A stretch of DNA of 64,000 bases, taken from CAZSSM01 sp964609385 (GTDB taxonomy: Bacteria; Planctomycetota; Planctomycetia; Isosphaerales; Isosphaeraceae). Made by a program: the position numbers and the translations under genes. The stretch is taken from assembly GCA_964609385.1 (NCBI GenBank), contig CAZSSM010000001.1:62001-126000 (forward strand), given 5' to 3'. Shown here one piece after another: positions 34,691 through 44,057 of the stretch. The notes beneath the pieces are model-generated. The model was given only the letters and a program-made list of their open reading frames with translations, was not told the origin of the DNA and searched no databases. Within the stretch, counting starts at the first letter, position 1; each line of letters opens with the position of its first letter.

Positions 34691-37600
34691 ATGAAGACAA
34701 CCGCCAGGCTTCTCAACACCCGAACGCACCGGCTTCCTCGGCATACCCTTATCGATATAGTCTTAATTCTCATTTTATCAGATCCGTCAAGAGTTTTTGC
34801 ATCAGACTGGCCGAGGTTTCGAGGTGATTCCGGCCGGACTGCATATTCCTCATCCGATTTAGGTGAGAACCTCATTGAGGTTTGGGACTACCAAGCGCTC
34901 GAGCCGTCGCCGGCGTGGCCGGACCCCGCGCGTGGGAGTTACTGGCAGAACCTGGATCGCTTGACACCTCGGGTGGTCGATGACCGAGCGTACAATCCGG
35001 TGATCGCTTCGGGCCGCGTCCTGTTCGGCTCGTCGGCCATTGACGCCCTGGACTGCTTGGACGGGGAAACTGGGACGGTCCACTGGACGTTCACAGCAGA
35101 CGGGCCGATCCGGTACGCGCCGAGCGTTGAGGATAGTCGGGTCGTCTTCGGAGCCGACGACGGGGTCATCCGCTGTCTCGACCTGTCGGACGGACAAGTG
35201 CTCTGGTCATATGCGTTCGCTCCCGAATCAGACTGGCTGGCGGGCAACGGCCGCTTGATCAGTCCGGTGCCGGTTCGGACCGGGCTGATCGTCGAGGGTG
35301 GCCTAGTCTATGCATGTGCTGGCTTGTTCCCAAGCGAAGGGGTCTTTGCCGTCGCGTTGCGACTGGACGACGGCTCTGAGGTTTGGCGGCGCGATCTTAA
35401 CGATCAGTCGCCGCAGGGATATTTGCTGACCTCTGACGACGAACTCCTGGTACCAACCGGCCGGTCGACACCGTTTGCACTGGACCGAAGCACGGGCGCG
35501 ATGGGTCGTCGATTCGGCGGGGTGGGCGGGACGTTCGCGGTGGTCGTCGAGGACCAGCTCGTATCGGGACCAGGCAACGACGGTTCGCTGGCCACCAGTG
35601 ACGTGCGGACCGGCGAGCGATTGGTGACGGCCCCGGGGCGACATCTGGTCGTCGGCCCCGGCCATAGCTACCTGATCGACGGATCGGAACTGTTGGCGAT
35701 CGACCGCATTCGACTCGACCGGGTCCGACGCGAATTACGATCGGCTCAGCGTTCGCGTCGGGAGGCATCGCGGGCAGGAGCCGGAGGTGACGCCGACCTC
35801 TTGGCTCGGCTCGATGGTCAGATCACCGCGTTGGATTCGGAAATGGCCACATGCGTGCTCTGGCGATCGGTGATGCCTCAGGCCACCTCCATGATCGGCG
35901 CGGGCGATCGCCTCATTGTCGGCCGCGCGGGGCGAATCAGCCTCGTCGATCGACAGACCGGACGAGTCGTCCAGAACCTCGATGTCGACGACCGCGTGGT
36001 GGGCTTGGCGGCGAGCGATGGCCTTCTGGTCGCGACGACGGACCGAGGACGGATCCTCGGATTCGCGAGCGTTGGCAGAGGAAACAACCGACGCCGACTC
36101 GAGTCGACGAAGCGCTCGGTTGCGGAACGTGATCCAATCCGTGCGGAAGAAGCCACCCCATTGGAAGACGACGACACCCTGACATCCTTACTGAATATCC
36201 TACCGACCCCGCGTGGATATGCGGTCCTGGTTGGCGTCGAGGATCGGGGAGCGATCGCAGAACTGACCCGACGAACGTCGTTCCAGATCGCGGTTTTCCA
36301 TCGGGATCCGGAAACCGTCGCTCAGCTCCGTGCCGATCTCCGAGGGCGGAATCTCTATGGGCGACGGGTTTCGGTTCATCGGCTCATCGGCGATCGGGTC
36401 CCGATCGTCGACGCCTCGATCAACGCGGTCTGGGTCGATCGTTCCGAGATCGAGATGCTCGCGAGGTCCGAGGCGCGTCGGATCACTGCACCGTTGCGGG
36501 GCGTGCTCCTCTATGGGGATGAGACGCCTTGGCGACGACCGGCCTTGGAGGGTGCCGGGGCATGGACCCACATGTATGCCGATCTGGGTAACACGGCCGA
36601 CGGTCGGGATGCACGGATCAGTCGCGACCTGGCTCTGCAATGGTTCGGCGGTCCGGGCCCGCGCCGGATGATCGACCGCCACCTTCGAGGCCCCTCGCCG
36701 TTGGCCGAGGACGGCCGGCTGTTCATCATCGGTGAGGACCGTCTGATCGGCGTCGATGCCTACAACGGAACCGAACTCTGGGACCTCGAGCTGCCCGAGA
36801 GCCAGCGGTATGGCATGCCCTTCGACATCGGATACATCGCCTGCCAGGACGCGTTGGTCTACGCGGCGGTCGATGCGACCTGCTGGCGGATCGATGCCGA
36901 GTCGGGACACCGACTCACCCAGTTCGGGTTGCCTGACCCGTTAACCAACGACGGGCTGCACTGGGGTTATGTTGGTCTGGACGGACCACGTCTCTATGGG
37001 ACGGCGTGCCTGCCCTCCGCGCCCCGAACGGTCCCCAGTCGAGCTGAGATCGATCAGGCCTATCGAAGCGAGCAGCCGTTGGTAACCGCCCAGGCCGTCT
37101 TCGCCGTCGATCGCCAGACTGGCGACCGGCTCTGGGTCCATCAGGGCGGAGTGATCCTCCATCCGACACTCTGTGGCGACGGGCGTCGATTGTACTTCGT
37201 GGAAGCGCGTGGCCCGGACGCGATGGCCGACGCGAAGGGTCGGATCGCCTTGCCGAAGCTGGTCGAGGACCTGCACCTGGTCGCCTTGGAGGCGGACACC
37301 GGCGCGTTGGCCTGGGAGCATCGGCTCGACTGGCCGGGAGCGCGGAATATCCTGTTCCAAGCCTGTCGCGACGGTCGATTAATTCTGACGTCGAGCCGCG
37401 ACGAGGCCGACCGCGACGCGTTCTATGAGGTCCGAGTCCTGGATGCTCGTAACGGGTCGCCACTCTGGTCGGCGTCGCATCCCAACGGGCGGCCGGGCGC
37501 ACTGTTCCATGGCGAACAGGTGCACCATCCGGTGGTCCTGGAGGACCTGCTGGTGGCCGAACCGTTTATCTATCACCTGGCCGATGGTCGCCGGTTCCGA

Positions 37601-37909
37601 CCGACGGGAGCCTCTCCCGAATGGACGTTGATCCGTCCCGGTGGCGGCTGCGGAACGATCTCGGGGTCGGGGCGTTGCCTCTTCTTCCGGGCCAGTAATC
37701 CGACCTTACTGGACCTCTCGGCCGACCTCGAGCCGTCTCAACGGTTCCGGACTCTCGGGACCAATCGCGCCGGCTGCTTCATCAACATCGTGCCGGCTCA
37801 AGGCCTCGTTCTTGTGCCCGAGGCCAGCGCCTCGTGCGTCTGTAACTTCCCGGTCCAGACCTCGATGGCCTGGCGGCCACGATCGGAGCAGGGGGGAGGG
37901 GGAGATTGA
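34691..37909 (+). CDS. Exported PQQ-binding-like beta-propeller protein with embedded methyltransferase-like segment
   Basis: The protein has 1072 residues from the ATG at 34691; the upstream frame is open to 34610 but the signal helix (IDIVLILILSDPSRVFASDW) favours the later start. The mature N-terminus DWPRFRGDSGRTA is the usual opening of planctomycete PQQ-like proteins. Propeller repeats recur (ALDCLDGETGTVHWTF, RCLDLSDGQVLWSY, VFAVDRQTGDRLWVHQGG, LVALEADTGALAWEH). Between the two halves, about residues 493-625, a Rossmann-like stretch reads PRGYAVLVGVEDRGAIAEL, then FQIAVFHRDPETVAQLRADL and VSVHRLIGDRVPIVD. This pattern resembles an SAM-methyltransferase fold, but the glycine-rich loop is poor. 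A coiled segment precedes it. The role is unknown, possibly an extracellular dehydrogenase-like or scaffold protein. Confidence 0.8.
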   Translation: MKTTARLLNTRTHRLPRHTLIDIVLILILSDPSRVFASDWPRFRGDSGRTAYSSSDLGENLIEVWDYQALEPSPAWPDPARGSYWQNLDRLTPRVVDDRAYNPVIASGRVLFGSSAIDALDCLDGETGTVHWTFTADGPIRYAPSVEDSRVVFGADDGVIRCLDLSDGQVLWSYAFAPESDWLAGNGRLISPVPVRTGLIVEGGLVYACAGLFPSEGVFAVALRLDDGSEVWRRDLNDQSPQGYLLTSDDELLVPTGRSTPFALDRSTGAMGRRFGGVGGTFAVVVEDQLVSGPGNDGSLATSDVRTGERLVTAPGRHLVVGPGHSYLIDGSELLAIDRIRLDRVRRELRSAQRSRREASRAGAGGDADLLARLDGQITALDSEMATCVLWRSVMPQATSMIGAGDRLIVGRAGRISLVDRQTGRVVQNLDVDDRVVGLAASDGLLVATTDRGRILGFASVGRGNNRRRLESTKRSVAERDPIRAEEATPLEDDDTLTSLLNILPTPRGYAVLVGVEDRGAIAELTRRTSFQIAVFHRDPETVAQLRADLRGRNLYGRRVSVHRLIGDRVPIVDASINAVWVDRSEIEMLARSEARRITAPLRGVLLYGDETPWRRPALEGAGAWTHMYADLGNTADGRDARISRDLALQWFGGPGPRRMIDRHLRGPSPLAEDGRLFIIGEDRLIGVDAYNGTELWDLELPESQRYGMPFDIGYIACQDALVYAAVDATCWRIDAESGHRLTQFGLPDPLTNDGLHWGYVGLDGPRLYGTACLPSAPRTVPSRAEIDQAYRSEQPLVTAQAVFAVDRQTGDRLWVHQGGVILHPTLCGDGRRLYFVEARGPDAMADAKGRIALPKLVEDLHLVALEADTGALAWEHRLDWPGARNILFQACRDGRLILTSSRDEADRDAFYEVRVLDARNGSPLWSASHPNGRPGALFHGEQVHHPVVLEDLLVAEPFIYHLADGRRFRPTGASPEWTLIRPGGGCGTISGSGRCLFFRASNPTLLDLSADLEPSQRFRTLGTNRAGCFINIVPAQGLVLVPEASASCVCNFPVQTSMAWRPRSEQGGGGD

Positions 37910-37937
37910 GATGAGCGTGTCCGGGGCGTCGGTCCGA

Positions 37938-38570
37938 TCACTGGGAGGCGTCCTCGTTCCACTCCCAGGCCACCCGGATCAACTGAACGATCCGCTCGAC
38001 GGTCCGGACCGAACGGCCCAGATCCACGGCGATCTCGTTGTGGGTCCATCCCTCGGCCTTATAGATCGCCACGCGCCGATACATCGGATCAGAGAGGCTC
38101 TGGAGCCGGACGACACAGGTCTCGGCCAGTTCGGCAGCCACGGCGGGATCGAGTTCCGGACCGACACAGGTGGCCAGTCCGCGCAGAGCCTTCTCGGCGT
38201 CGCCCTCCAGGGCGGCCTCGTCCAAGACGATCTGATCGCCGCCCCGCTTCTTGCGACCGCCCCGCTGGATCTCATCAGCCACCTTGCGTACGGCGATGGT
38301 GACCAGGATTCGCCAGAGGTCGTTGCGATCTCGAAGACTGGGGAAGCGGTTGTTCTTGGCCCCGTTGACGAAGCTGTCCAGGGCGCTCAGGGCCACGTCC
38401 TCCTCGTCGTTGAGCAGGCCCGCCTGGGTTCGTCGGAGTCGCGACCGGACCAGTTGCACGATTTGCTCGAAATAGCGTTGCCAGAGGAACTCCACGGCAT
38501 CATCGCTGGATTGCCCATTCTGCAAGTCGTTAAGCACACGTGTGACGGTGCCCATGGTGGGATCAGACAT
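37938..38570 (-). CDS. ECF-type sigma factor (planctomycete ECF subgroup)
   Basis: The protein has 210 residues. Region 2 begins with AVEFLWQRYFEQIVQLVRSR, followed by DEEDVALSALDSFVNGAKNN and DLWRILVTIAVRKVADEIQR. Region 4 contains LSDPMYRRVAIYKAEGWTHNEIAVDLGRSVRTVERI, a helix-turn-helix. The ARK-like linker with Arg/Lys-rich RGGRKKRGGD is typical of the planctomycete sigma-70 ECF family, which is often found with Ser/Thr kinases carrying signal input. It is convergent with the PQQ-propeller gene (28-base gap), and no kinase gene is adjacent. A weak AAGG lies upstream of the ATG at 38570. Target genes are unknown. Confidence 0.9.
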   Translation of the reverse strand: MSDPTMGTVTRVLNDLQNGQSSDDAVEFLWQRYFEQIVQLVRSRLRRTQAGLLNDEEDVALSALDSFVNGAKNNRFPSLRDRNDLWRILVTIAVRKVADEIQRGGRKKRGGDQIVLDEAALEGDAEKALRGLATCVGPELDPAVAAELAETCVVRLQSLSDPMYRRVAIYKAEGWTHNEIAVDLGRSVRTVERIVQLIRVAWEWNEDASQ

Positions 38571-39219
38571 CGCGGATCACCCTTGTGTCGGACTCAATCG
38601 ATCGCGACCGGTGCGCGACGGGGCACGAAACGAAGCCGTGAACGGATCGCTCCTAAGATAACCAACCTGGACCCAATGCACCAAGTTTCGCACTCTCCAC
38701 GATGCTCGACGCAGAGGAATAATCGGGCAAGACGCCCTGAGCCGGAACGGAGTCTTCATCAAGAGCAAAGGCCTGAACCCGATGCGATCCTCGCTCAAGT
38801 GATCATGCCGGTTCAACTCGTCGTGGCCATTTCTCAGTTCCGCGGGGGGTCGTTCTCGAGTCCGAATCGGGTGATCAGACGGTGATCCCGCCATCGGGGC
38901 AACGTTCCGAATCGCCGAAGGAGAAGGTGAGCGATCCCGAGTCGACCGATCCACGACGCGAGCGTTGGGAACGCTTTGCGCGATGGAAAACGATCGTTCG
39001 ACAGAGTCCCATGCAACGCCTGAACCCACAAGCTCGATCGACCTTGCGCGAGGGTAAGCTCGGCGTTCCATTCGAGGCGTGGACAAAAGAGCGACTCACA
39101 TTGCCTTCGGATGCAGATAAATCCAATCAATTTGGACGTGCATTACCCTTGATGTTTTAGGGGTGATAATCAACAAAGCTTCCCTTTGGGCTTATTTTCG
39201 AAGAGAGATTCTTTCGCCC
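38571..39219. other. Non-coding or decayed stretch before the IS element
   Basis: These 649 bases contain only Arg/Ser-rich open frames with no recognisable domain. Together with the IS and CHAT remnants that follow, the stretch looks like decayed sequence. I found no RNA gene in it. Confidence 0.45.
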
Positions 39220-40054
39220 GGTTCTTAAGAAGCCCTAACAAAATTGGATTAGGCGAGGTGATTGAAGCAAATCCGACAGACTCCGAGAGTGAGAAAGCCT
39301 TGATGGATCAGCGAGTCCCGATCCTTGCGAACTCGGAGCCGGCCGAAGTCGGGCAGCCACGAAATCGTTCGCTCGTTGACCCAGCGGACTCGACCCAAGC
39401 CGCTGCCGTGCTGGGTGCGGCGGCGGGCGATCTTCGGCGGGATCCCTAGGCGTCGTACCGGTGGGACCACTTCGAGGGTCGGTTCCCAGGTCTTCACATC
39501 CGGGCAATTGGCCCGGTCATGAGTGATCGCCAGCGGGATCCCGGGCGCCTCGGTCAAGACCGTCTGCTTGGTGCCTTTCTTGCGACGAGCCACCGGGCTG
39601 GGACCGGCCTGCTCTGCTCCGCCTCGAGCCCGGACCGGGGTGCTGTCGATCGTCGCCCCGCTCCAGTCGATCTGATCGGCCCCCTCCATCTCGGTCAGGA
39701 ATCGCGTGCAACCGGTCCCAGAGTCCCGCCTCGGTCCACTCTTTGAGTCGTCGCTAGCAGGTCATGCCGCGGCCGCAGTTCATTTCGGAGGGCAAGTCTT
39801 CCCAATGGATCCCGGTCTTGAGGACGAAGAGGATGCCGGTCATCGCTTGGCGATTCTCGAGCCGGGGTCGGCCGGGTCGGTCAGGTCATTTGGGTGGCGG
39901 CGGTGGGGGAATGATCGACTCCAGGCGTTGCCAGAGTTGGTCCGGCAGCAGAGGCTTGGCCATGGGGTAATCTCCGAAATCGGGGCTGCGATTTGGATTA
40001 GACTGCCGCAACGATCGTGCCGTTCAACTAATTCTGTTAGGGCCTCTAAGAACC
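39220..40054 (-). mobile_element. IS5-family insertion sequence remnant, 835 bp
   Basis: The ends are imperfect inverted repeats. The left end is GGTTCTTA-AGAAGCCCTAACAAAATT (39220-39245). The right end, reverse-complemented, is GGTTCTTAGAGGCCCTAACAGAATT (40030-40054). They differ by two substitutions and one indel. Between them lies a broken IS5-type DDE transposase on the minus strand. No clear target duplication is seen. The size is normal for small IS5-group elements. The element is inactive because of stops, a frameshift and a deletion in the transposase. Confidence 0.85.
39249..39963 (-). pseudogene. Broken IS5-family transposase
   Basis: Reading from the ATG at 39963 gives MAKPLLPDQLWQRLESIIPP, then PDRPGRPRLENRQAMTGILF, VLKTGIHWEDLPSEMNCGRG and RRLKEWTEAGLWDRLHAI, the N-terminal half of an IS5-group transposase. 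It is interrupted by a TGA after PPPK and a TAG after MTC. A frameshift near 39690 then moves to the frame with WSGATIDSTPVRA (first catalytic Asp), GIPLAITHDRANCPD, and the C-terminal WVNERTISWLPDFGRLRVR with HQGFLTLGVCRICFNHL. The segment normally carrying the LYADKGYD-type second-half motif is missing between EVVPPVR and RLGIPPKIARR, indicating an internal deletion of roughly 40 codons. The gene is clearly dead. Confidence 0.88.
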
Positions 40055-40063
40055 CTTATCGCA

Positions 40064-40451
40064 ATGCAAGGCGCTAACCATCCCAACACCGCTTCGTGTC
40101 ACCAGGCCGTCGCTGAATTCCTCTTGGTTCAAGGTCGGCATGCCGAGGCCGAGCAGCAAGGTAGGCTCGCTCTGGATATCTACGAGAAGTCTTTCGGACC
40201 AAATTATTCAGAAACGTTCTACTGTTACAAAACAAGAGGGTCTGACCAATTCGCTGTCGAAGTCGGCCGCGTTGGCTGAGGCGAAGGATTGGCTTCGGGG
40301 CCTGACGGTTTCGGAGGCGGATCGCTCACTTGAGGTGCTGAGCCGTGGGACGATCCGTCGGCGAGTGGAGTCACCGGTCGAGGCGGTTGAGCATCCGTAC
40401 GCTCATCCTTACTACTGGGTCACATTCACCCTCATCGGTGATCCTCATTGA
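40064..40451 (+). pseudogene. TPR-CHAT protein remnant
   Basis: Immediately right of the IS, one frame encodes a tetratricopeptide unit (HPNTASCHQAVAEFLLVQGR, HAEAEQQGRLALDIYEKSFG). After about 40200 the homology-like signal jumps to another frame with ALAEAKDWLRGLTVSEADRS and ends in HPYYWVTFTLIGDPH, the typical C-terminus of a CHAT (caspase-like) peptidase domain. Most of the CHAT domain, including the His-Cys dyad, is absent, so this is a fusion of fragments left by deletion and frameshift. TPR-CHAT proteins are common in planctomycetes and may act in signalling or defence. The insertion sequence next to it may have caused the loss, but the 5' part of the gene was not found left of the IS. 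Confidence 0.7.
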
Positions 40452-40831
40452 TGTCACAAGCGACCGACCGAATGCTCTCTCGGATTCTCTCTCCATGACC
40501 GATCACCCGGACCGAATCCGAGGAGCGATCGATGTCGTTTCGACAGTTCATGGGATTTTCGCGACCCCGTCCCGAATGATTCTTCGAGTGCGGACGGTTC
40601 AGCTTTGTTATCGTAAGTGAGGTCACAGTCGGAACGCTCGCTCGGGCTCAGTCGTCGATTGGCGACTTGAGTTCTGAGTCATCGTCCTCTGTGACCTGCT
40701 TTCCTTCTCCTCAAAGGCTCCACGGGCGTTGACGGGCATCTCCCCCCTTGGTCTCGGCCGAGGGCGGTCCGGTCATGGTCCGTCGGGGCATGACGCGAAC
40801 TATTCTCGAATCAGCACATGGAGACTCCCCG
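40452..40831. other. Intergenic region upstream of the first RTX gene
   Basis: These 380 bases show no supported gene. The frame of the RTX gene is open from 40748 but is not expected to be translated from there. No clear promoter was seen. Confidence 0.4.
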
Positions 40832-43800
40832 ATGTTACGAGACCACCACCGTGCGATTACTGTGAATCGGAGGTCGGCCGGTCGCCGACCCAACTGCGAT
40901 CGGTTGGAGGAGCGCTGTCTCCTCTCGGCACAGGACATCGTGATCAACGAGTTCCGGTTTGAAGTGGCCGGGGAATCGTTGACGAGCAACAACTTCGTCG
41001 AGCTCTACAATGGTGGCGATACCGAGGTAGACATCTCGGGCTGGGTGCTCGGCTCGCGCGACGTGTTCAACACGGAGGGCTTGGACGGCCCGCGGTACGC
41101 GATTGATGGCGGGACGAGGATCGCGGCCGGTGGATTCTTTGTCATCGGATTGGCTGGGACTCCGAACGTCGATCAGGTGATCACGCAAACCGATCTCGAC
41201 AACTCGGGTGGATCAACGAACTTCAACTCGAACGACCGGGGGATCCTCTGGGAGAACCGCAACGAGACGATCGAGCTGCACACCGGGGAGCCGTTCAACG
41301 CCGACACGCTGATCGACGCCGTCTACGTCGAGTCGAACAAGGGTGGGCCAACGAGTGGGACGTTTCCTCTACCTCAAGAGGTCTTGGACGAGGTCGGCCC
41401 CGGGTATTTCGGCAATGTCCAGTTCGCGGACCAGCCGACCGACGGGAACGCCTTGAGCCTCGCGCGGGTCGGCGATGGTGTCGACACCAACAATACCGGC
41501 GCCGACTTCCGGACCCGTCCGATCACTCCGGGCTACAGCAATGTCAGTTCGTTTGCTCCTAGCGGGTTCGCGATCGACGAAGCGATCACCGGCGAGTTCT
41601 CCGAAGACCGCAACGCGCCGACGGCCTTGGTGGCCGGCCCGATTGACAACCGGATCTCCGGTGAGGTCGGCGACGGCTCCCGCGATTACCTCACTATCCA
41701 TGTGCCCGAGGGCCAGCAGCTCGCGGGGATCGTTCTGGAAGAGTTCGTCTCCACCGACGACCGTGCCTTCCTCGGCATGCAGGCCGGGACCGTCTTCACC
41801 GAGCCGCCCACCGGCGCCAACGCGGCCAACCTGCTGGGCTACGTTCTTTTTGAAGCCTCGCAACTCGGCACCGACGTGCTCGACGACATGAACCGCGACG
41901 ACACGATCGGGTTCACCACCCCACTGCCCAGCGGCGACTACGTCTTCTGGATCCAACAGCTTAATGCGACGACCGATTACACCTTCAACTTCATCGTCGA
42001 GCCGGCCGACGCCCCGGTCGCCACGTCGCCGATGTTGCCCGACCCGGAGACGCTGTCGGTCGGCCAGACCGTTCCCGGCTTCGACGCGGCCAGCTTCGTC
42101 TCGGCGCGTGTGATCGATCCGACGGTCGTCGATGATTTCAATCCCAACGCCATCGTCGCGCCACCGACCGGCACGAACGCCATCGCTGTGGTCGATCCGG
42201 CCGGGGGTGGAAACCTGGTCGCCTCCGACGTTGTGCTCGACCCGGTCGCTGCCGGCGGTCCAATCGGTTTCTCAATCCTGGCTTATATTCAGGCGACACC
42301 AACGACCGACGGCTCAGGCATCTCCGACTACACCGCCTATGGGATCGGCAGCGGCCCGTTCCTGAACCGGACCGATCCGGCGGGCCTGCTCCCGGGTAGC
42401 GGCCTCCTCGGCGTTGCCGCTGGCGTCGGCTGGTATCTGCAACGCGACGAAGACAATGTACGACTCATCCTATTCGAAGCCTCGGCCGACGGGTCCGGCG
42501 ATGCCGGCGAACCCGGTGCGCCGAACACGACCAACCTGACCTGGAACATCGTGGCCGACATCGATCTGCTCGACATCGACGGATCTGGTAATGCTTTGCC
42601 TTCCGATTGGTACGAGCTTTCGATCGAGGTCGATCCCGAGGGCAACCTGGTCGCCTTCTTCGGTGGGACCGACGAAACCTTCAACGGTCAGATCGCTGAA
42701 GGTCGCTCGGTCGCCGGCTCATTCTACGCCAGTTGGACCGAGGCCGGCGCCTTTCCCACCTCGGGCCTCGACACGGTCCGACCCGCCACCTTCGTGCCTC
42801 TGGACCTCGAGCCGGTCGTTGAACTGGACTTCGGAGGTAACTTGAGGATCGATATGACCTCAGGTGACGACGAAATCGTCCTGACCGGCGGGACGATTGA
42901 CCAGTTCAGCGTTAACGTGGTGATCAATGGTCAAGACTTCGGCGACTTCGGGGTCTCAGGCACGATCATCTTGGACGCCGGCGCGGGCGACGACATCGTC
43001 GATGGCTCGGCCCTCGGATCGATCACCTTGGTTGCCGGGCTCGGTCAAGGCAATGACCTGGCGCTCGGTGGCTTGGGCAACGATGCCATCAACGGTGGCC
43101 CCGGCGATGATACGATCCGCGGTAACGACGGCTCGGACTTGCTCTTCGGCAGCGAGGGCGACGACTCGTTGGTCGGCCAACGTGGCTTCGACCAGATCGA
43201 GGGCCAAGGAGGTAACGATACACTCATCGGCAATCGGGGCGGCGACACCCTGTTCGGCGGTGACGGTGACGACCTCGCCTTCGGGGGCGCTGGCGGCGAT
43301 CGGCTGGGAGGGAATTCGGGCAACGATGACCTCCGTGGCCAGGGCGACGACGACACCCTCCAGGGAGGCAACGGTCAGGACTTCCTGACCGGCGGATTCG
43401 GCGACGATTTGATCTTTGGGGGTGCGGACGACGACACCTTGGAGGGTGGCAACACCGCCGACCAACTCTTCGGGGGCCTCGGCGACGATCAACTCTTCGG
43501 TCAGCAGGGATTCGACCAACTCTTCGGTGAAGAGGGTGACGATACCCTTGAGGGCGGAACTGGAACCGATTCGCTCGACGGTGGCCCCGGCGCTGACCTC
43601 TTCGAATCGCTCGGTGATGAGGAGGGACAGTTTCACACCGTCACGATCAACCCGCGCGGCGAGACCGTGATCCAGCGTGGACGCGTTCTCGGTGATGACT
43701 CGCTCGAGTTCCTCGAGGTGGATCGACTCATCGGCATCGACGTGCTCGACGCGATCTTGATCGAAGCCTTCGGCGGTCCCGACATCCTGACCGTCGATGC

Positions 43801-43903
43801 ACGGGTCACCTTGGGCGGAACCCTCTCGGGTGGCTTGGGCCCCGATGTCTTCAACGTCCCCGACCCAATCGCCCCCAACTGGACCATCGCCGACGAAGAT
43901 TGA
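40832..43903 (+). CDS. Secreted lamin-tail and RTX (calcium-binding repeat) protein
   Basis: The protein has 1023 residues. The ATG at 40832 has GGAGA 8 bases upstream; earlier in-frame starts at 40775 and 40790 lack such a site. Residues 10-35 include DRLEERCLLSAQD, the planctomycete secreted-protein motif. A lamin-tail domain follows at once (IVINEFRFEVAGES, FVELYNGGDTEVDISGWVLG). The central 600 residues contain beta-rich domains I cannot name. From about residue 670 comes a module with DDEIVLTGGT, then RTX nonapeptide-like repeats (GGPGDDTIRGNDGSDLLFG, GGDGDDLAFGGAGGDRLGG) that bind Ca. The last 100 residues (RVLGDDSLEFLEVDRLIGID, NWTIADED) resemble the ends of two other RTX proteins in this window. 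The gene is convergent with the next RTX gene. Probable surface or matrix protein. Confidence 0.83.
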   Translation: MLRDHHRAITVNRRSAGRRPNCDRLEERCLLSAQDIVINEFRFEVAGESLTSNNFVELYNGGDTEVDISGWVLGSRDVFNTEGLDGPRYAIDGGTRIAAGGFFVIGLAGTPNVDQVITQTDLDNSGGSTNFNSNDRGILWENRNETIELHTGEPFNADTLIDAVYVESNKGGPTSGTFPLPQEVLDEVGPGYFGNVQFADQPTDGNALSLARVGDGVDTNNTGADFRTRPITPGYSNVSSFAPSGFAIDEAITGEFSEDRNAPTALVAGPIDNRISGEVGDGSRDYLTIHVPEGQQLAGIVLEEFVSTDDRAFLGMQAGTVFTEPPTGANAANLLGYVLFEASQLGTDVLDDMNRDDTIGFTTPLPSGDYVFWIQQLNATTDYTFNFIVEPADAPVATSPMLPDPETLSVGQTVPGFDAASFVSARVIDPTVVDDFNPNAIVAPPTGTNAIAVVDPAGGGNLVASDVVLDPVAAGGPIGFSILAYIQATPTTDGSGISDYTAYGIGSGPFLNRTDPAGLLPGSGLLGVAAGVGWYLQRDEDNVRLILFEASADGSGDAGEPGAPNTTNLTWNIVADIDLLDIDGSGNALPSDWYELSIEVDPEGNLVAFFGGTDETFNGQIAEGRSVAGSFYASWTEAGAFPTSGLDTVRPATFVPLDLEPVVELDFGGNLRIDMTSGDDEIVLTGGTIDQFSVNVVINGQDFGDFGVSGTIILDAGAGDDIVDGSALGSITLVAGLGQGNDLALGGLGNDAINGGPGDDTIRGNDGSDLLFGSEGDDSLVGQRGFDQIEGQGGNDTLIGNRGGDTLFGGDGDDLAFGGAGGDRLGGNSGNDDLRGQGDDDTLQGGNGQDFLTGGFGDDLIFGGADDDTLEGGNTADQLFGGLGDDQLFGQQGFDQLFGEEGDDTLEGGTGTDSLDGGPGADLFESLGDEEGQFHTVTINPRGETVIQRGRVLGDDSLEFLEVDRLIGIDVLDAILIEAFGGPDILTVDARVTLGGTLSGGLGPDVFNVPDPIAPNWTIADED

Positions 43904-43953
43904 GCTCGAAGGCGAACCTGTTGCTCATCCGCTCCGATGTGCAACCTGCAGCG

Positions 43954-43984
43954 ACCGGGCCTCACCGACTTCGGGAGGCCCGGT
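43954..43984. terminator. Hairpin between convergent RTX genes
   Basis: There is a perfect 10-bp GC-rich stem (ACCGGGCCTC / GAGGCCCGGT) with an 11-base loop, 50 bases after the stop at 43903 and 74 bases from the stop of the opposing gene at 44058. No T-run follows; the terminator role is inferred. Confidence 0.5.
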
Positions 43985-44057
43985 GCTACAGAGGTCTGCA
44001 AGCAAACATTCTATCGCTGAGCACATGCTAGTAAATATTTAAACAGACGTCATAGAT

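Noticed and set aside
33808..34875. A 355-codon minus-strand open frame across the gene-free region and palindrome
   Set aside because: It is Arg/Ser/Pro-rich, overlaps the ends of two real genes, has no recognisable domain, and runs through the palindrome.
43030..43600. GC-rich short repeats in the RTX genes that could look like a structural DNA repeat
   Set aside because: They are codon-level repeats of the Gly-Gly-x-Gly-x-Asp nonapeptide and vary at silent positions, so selection is on protein.
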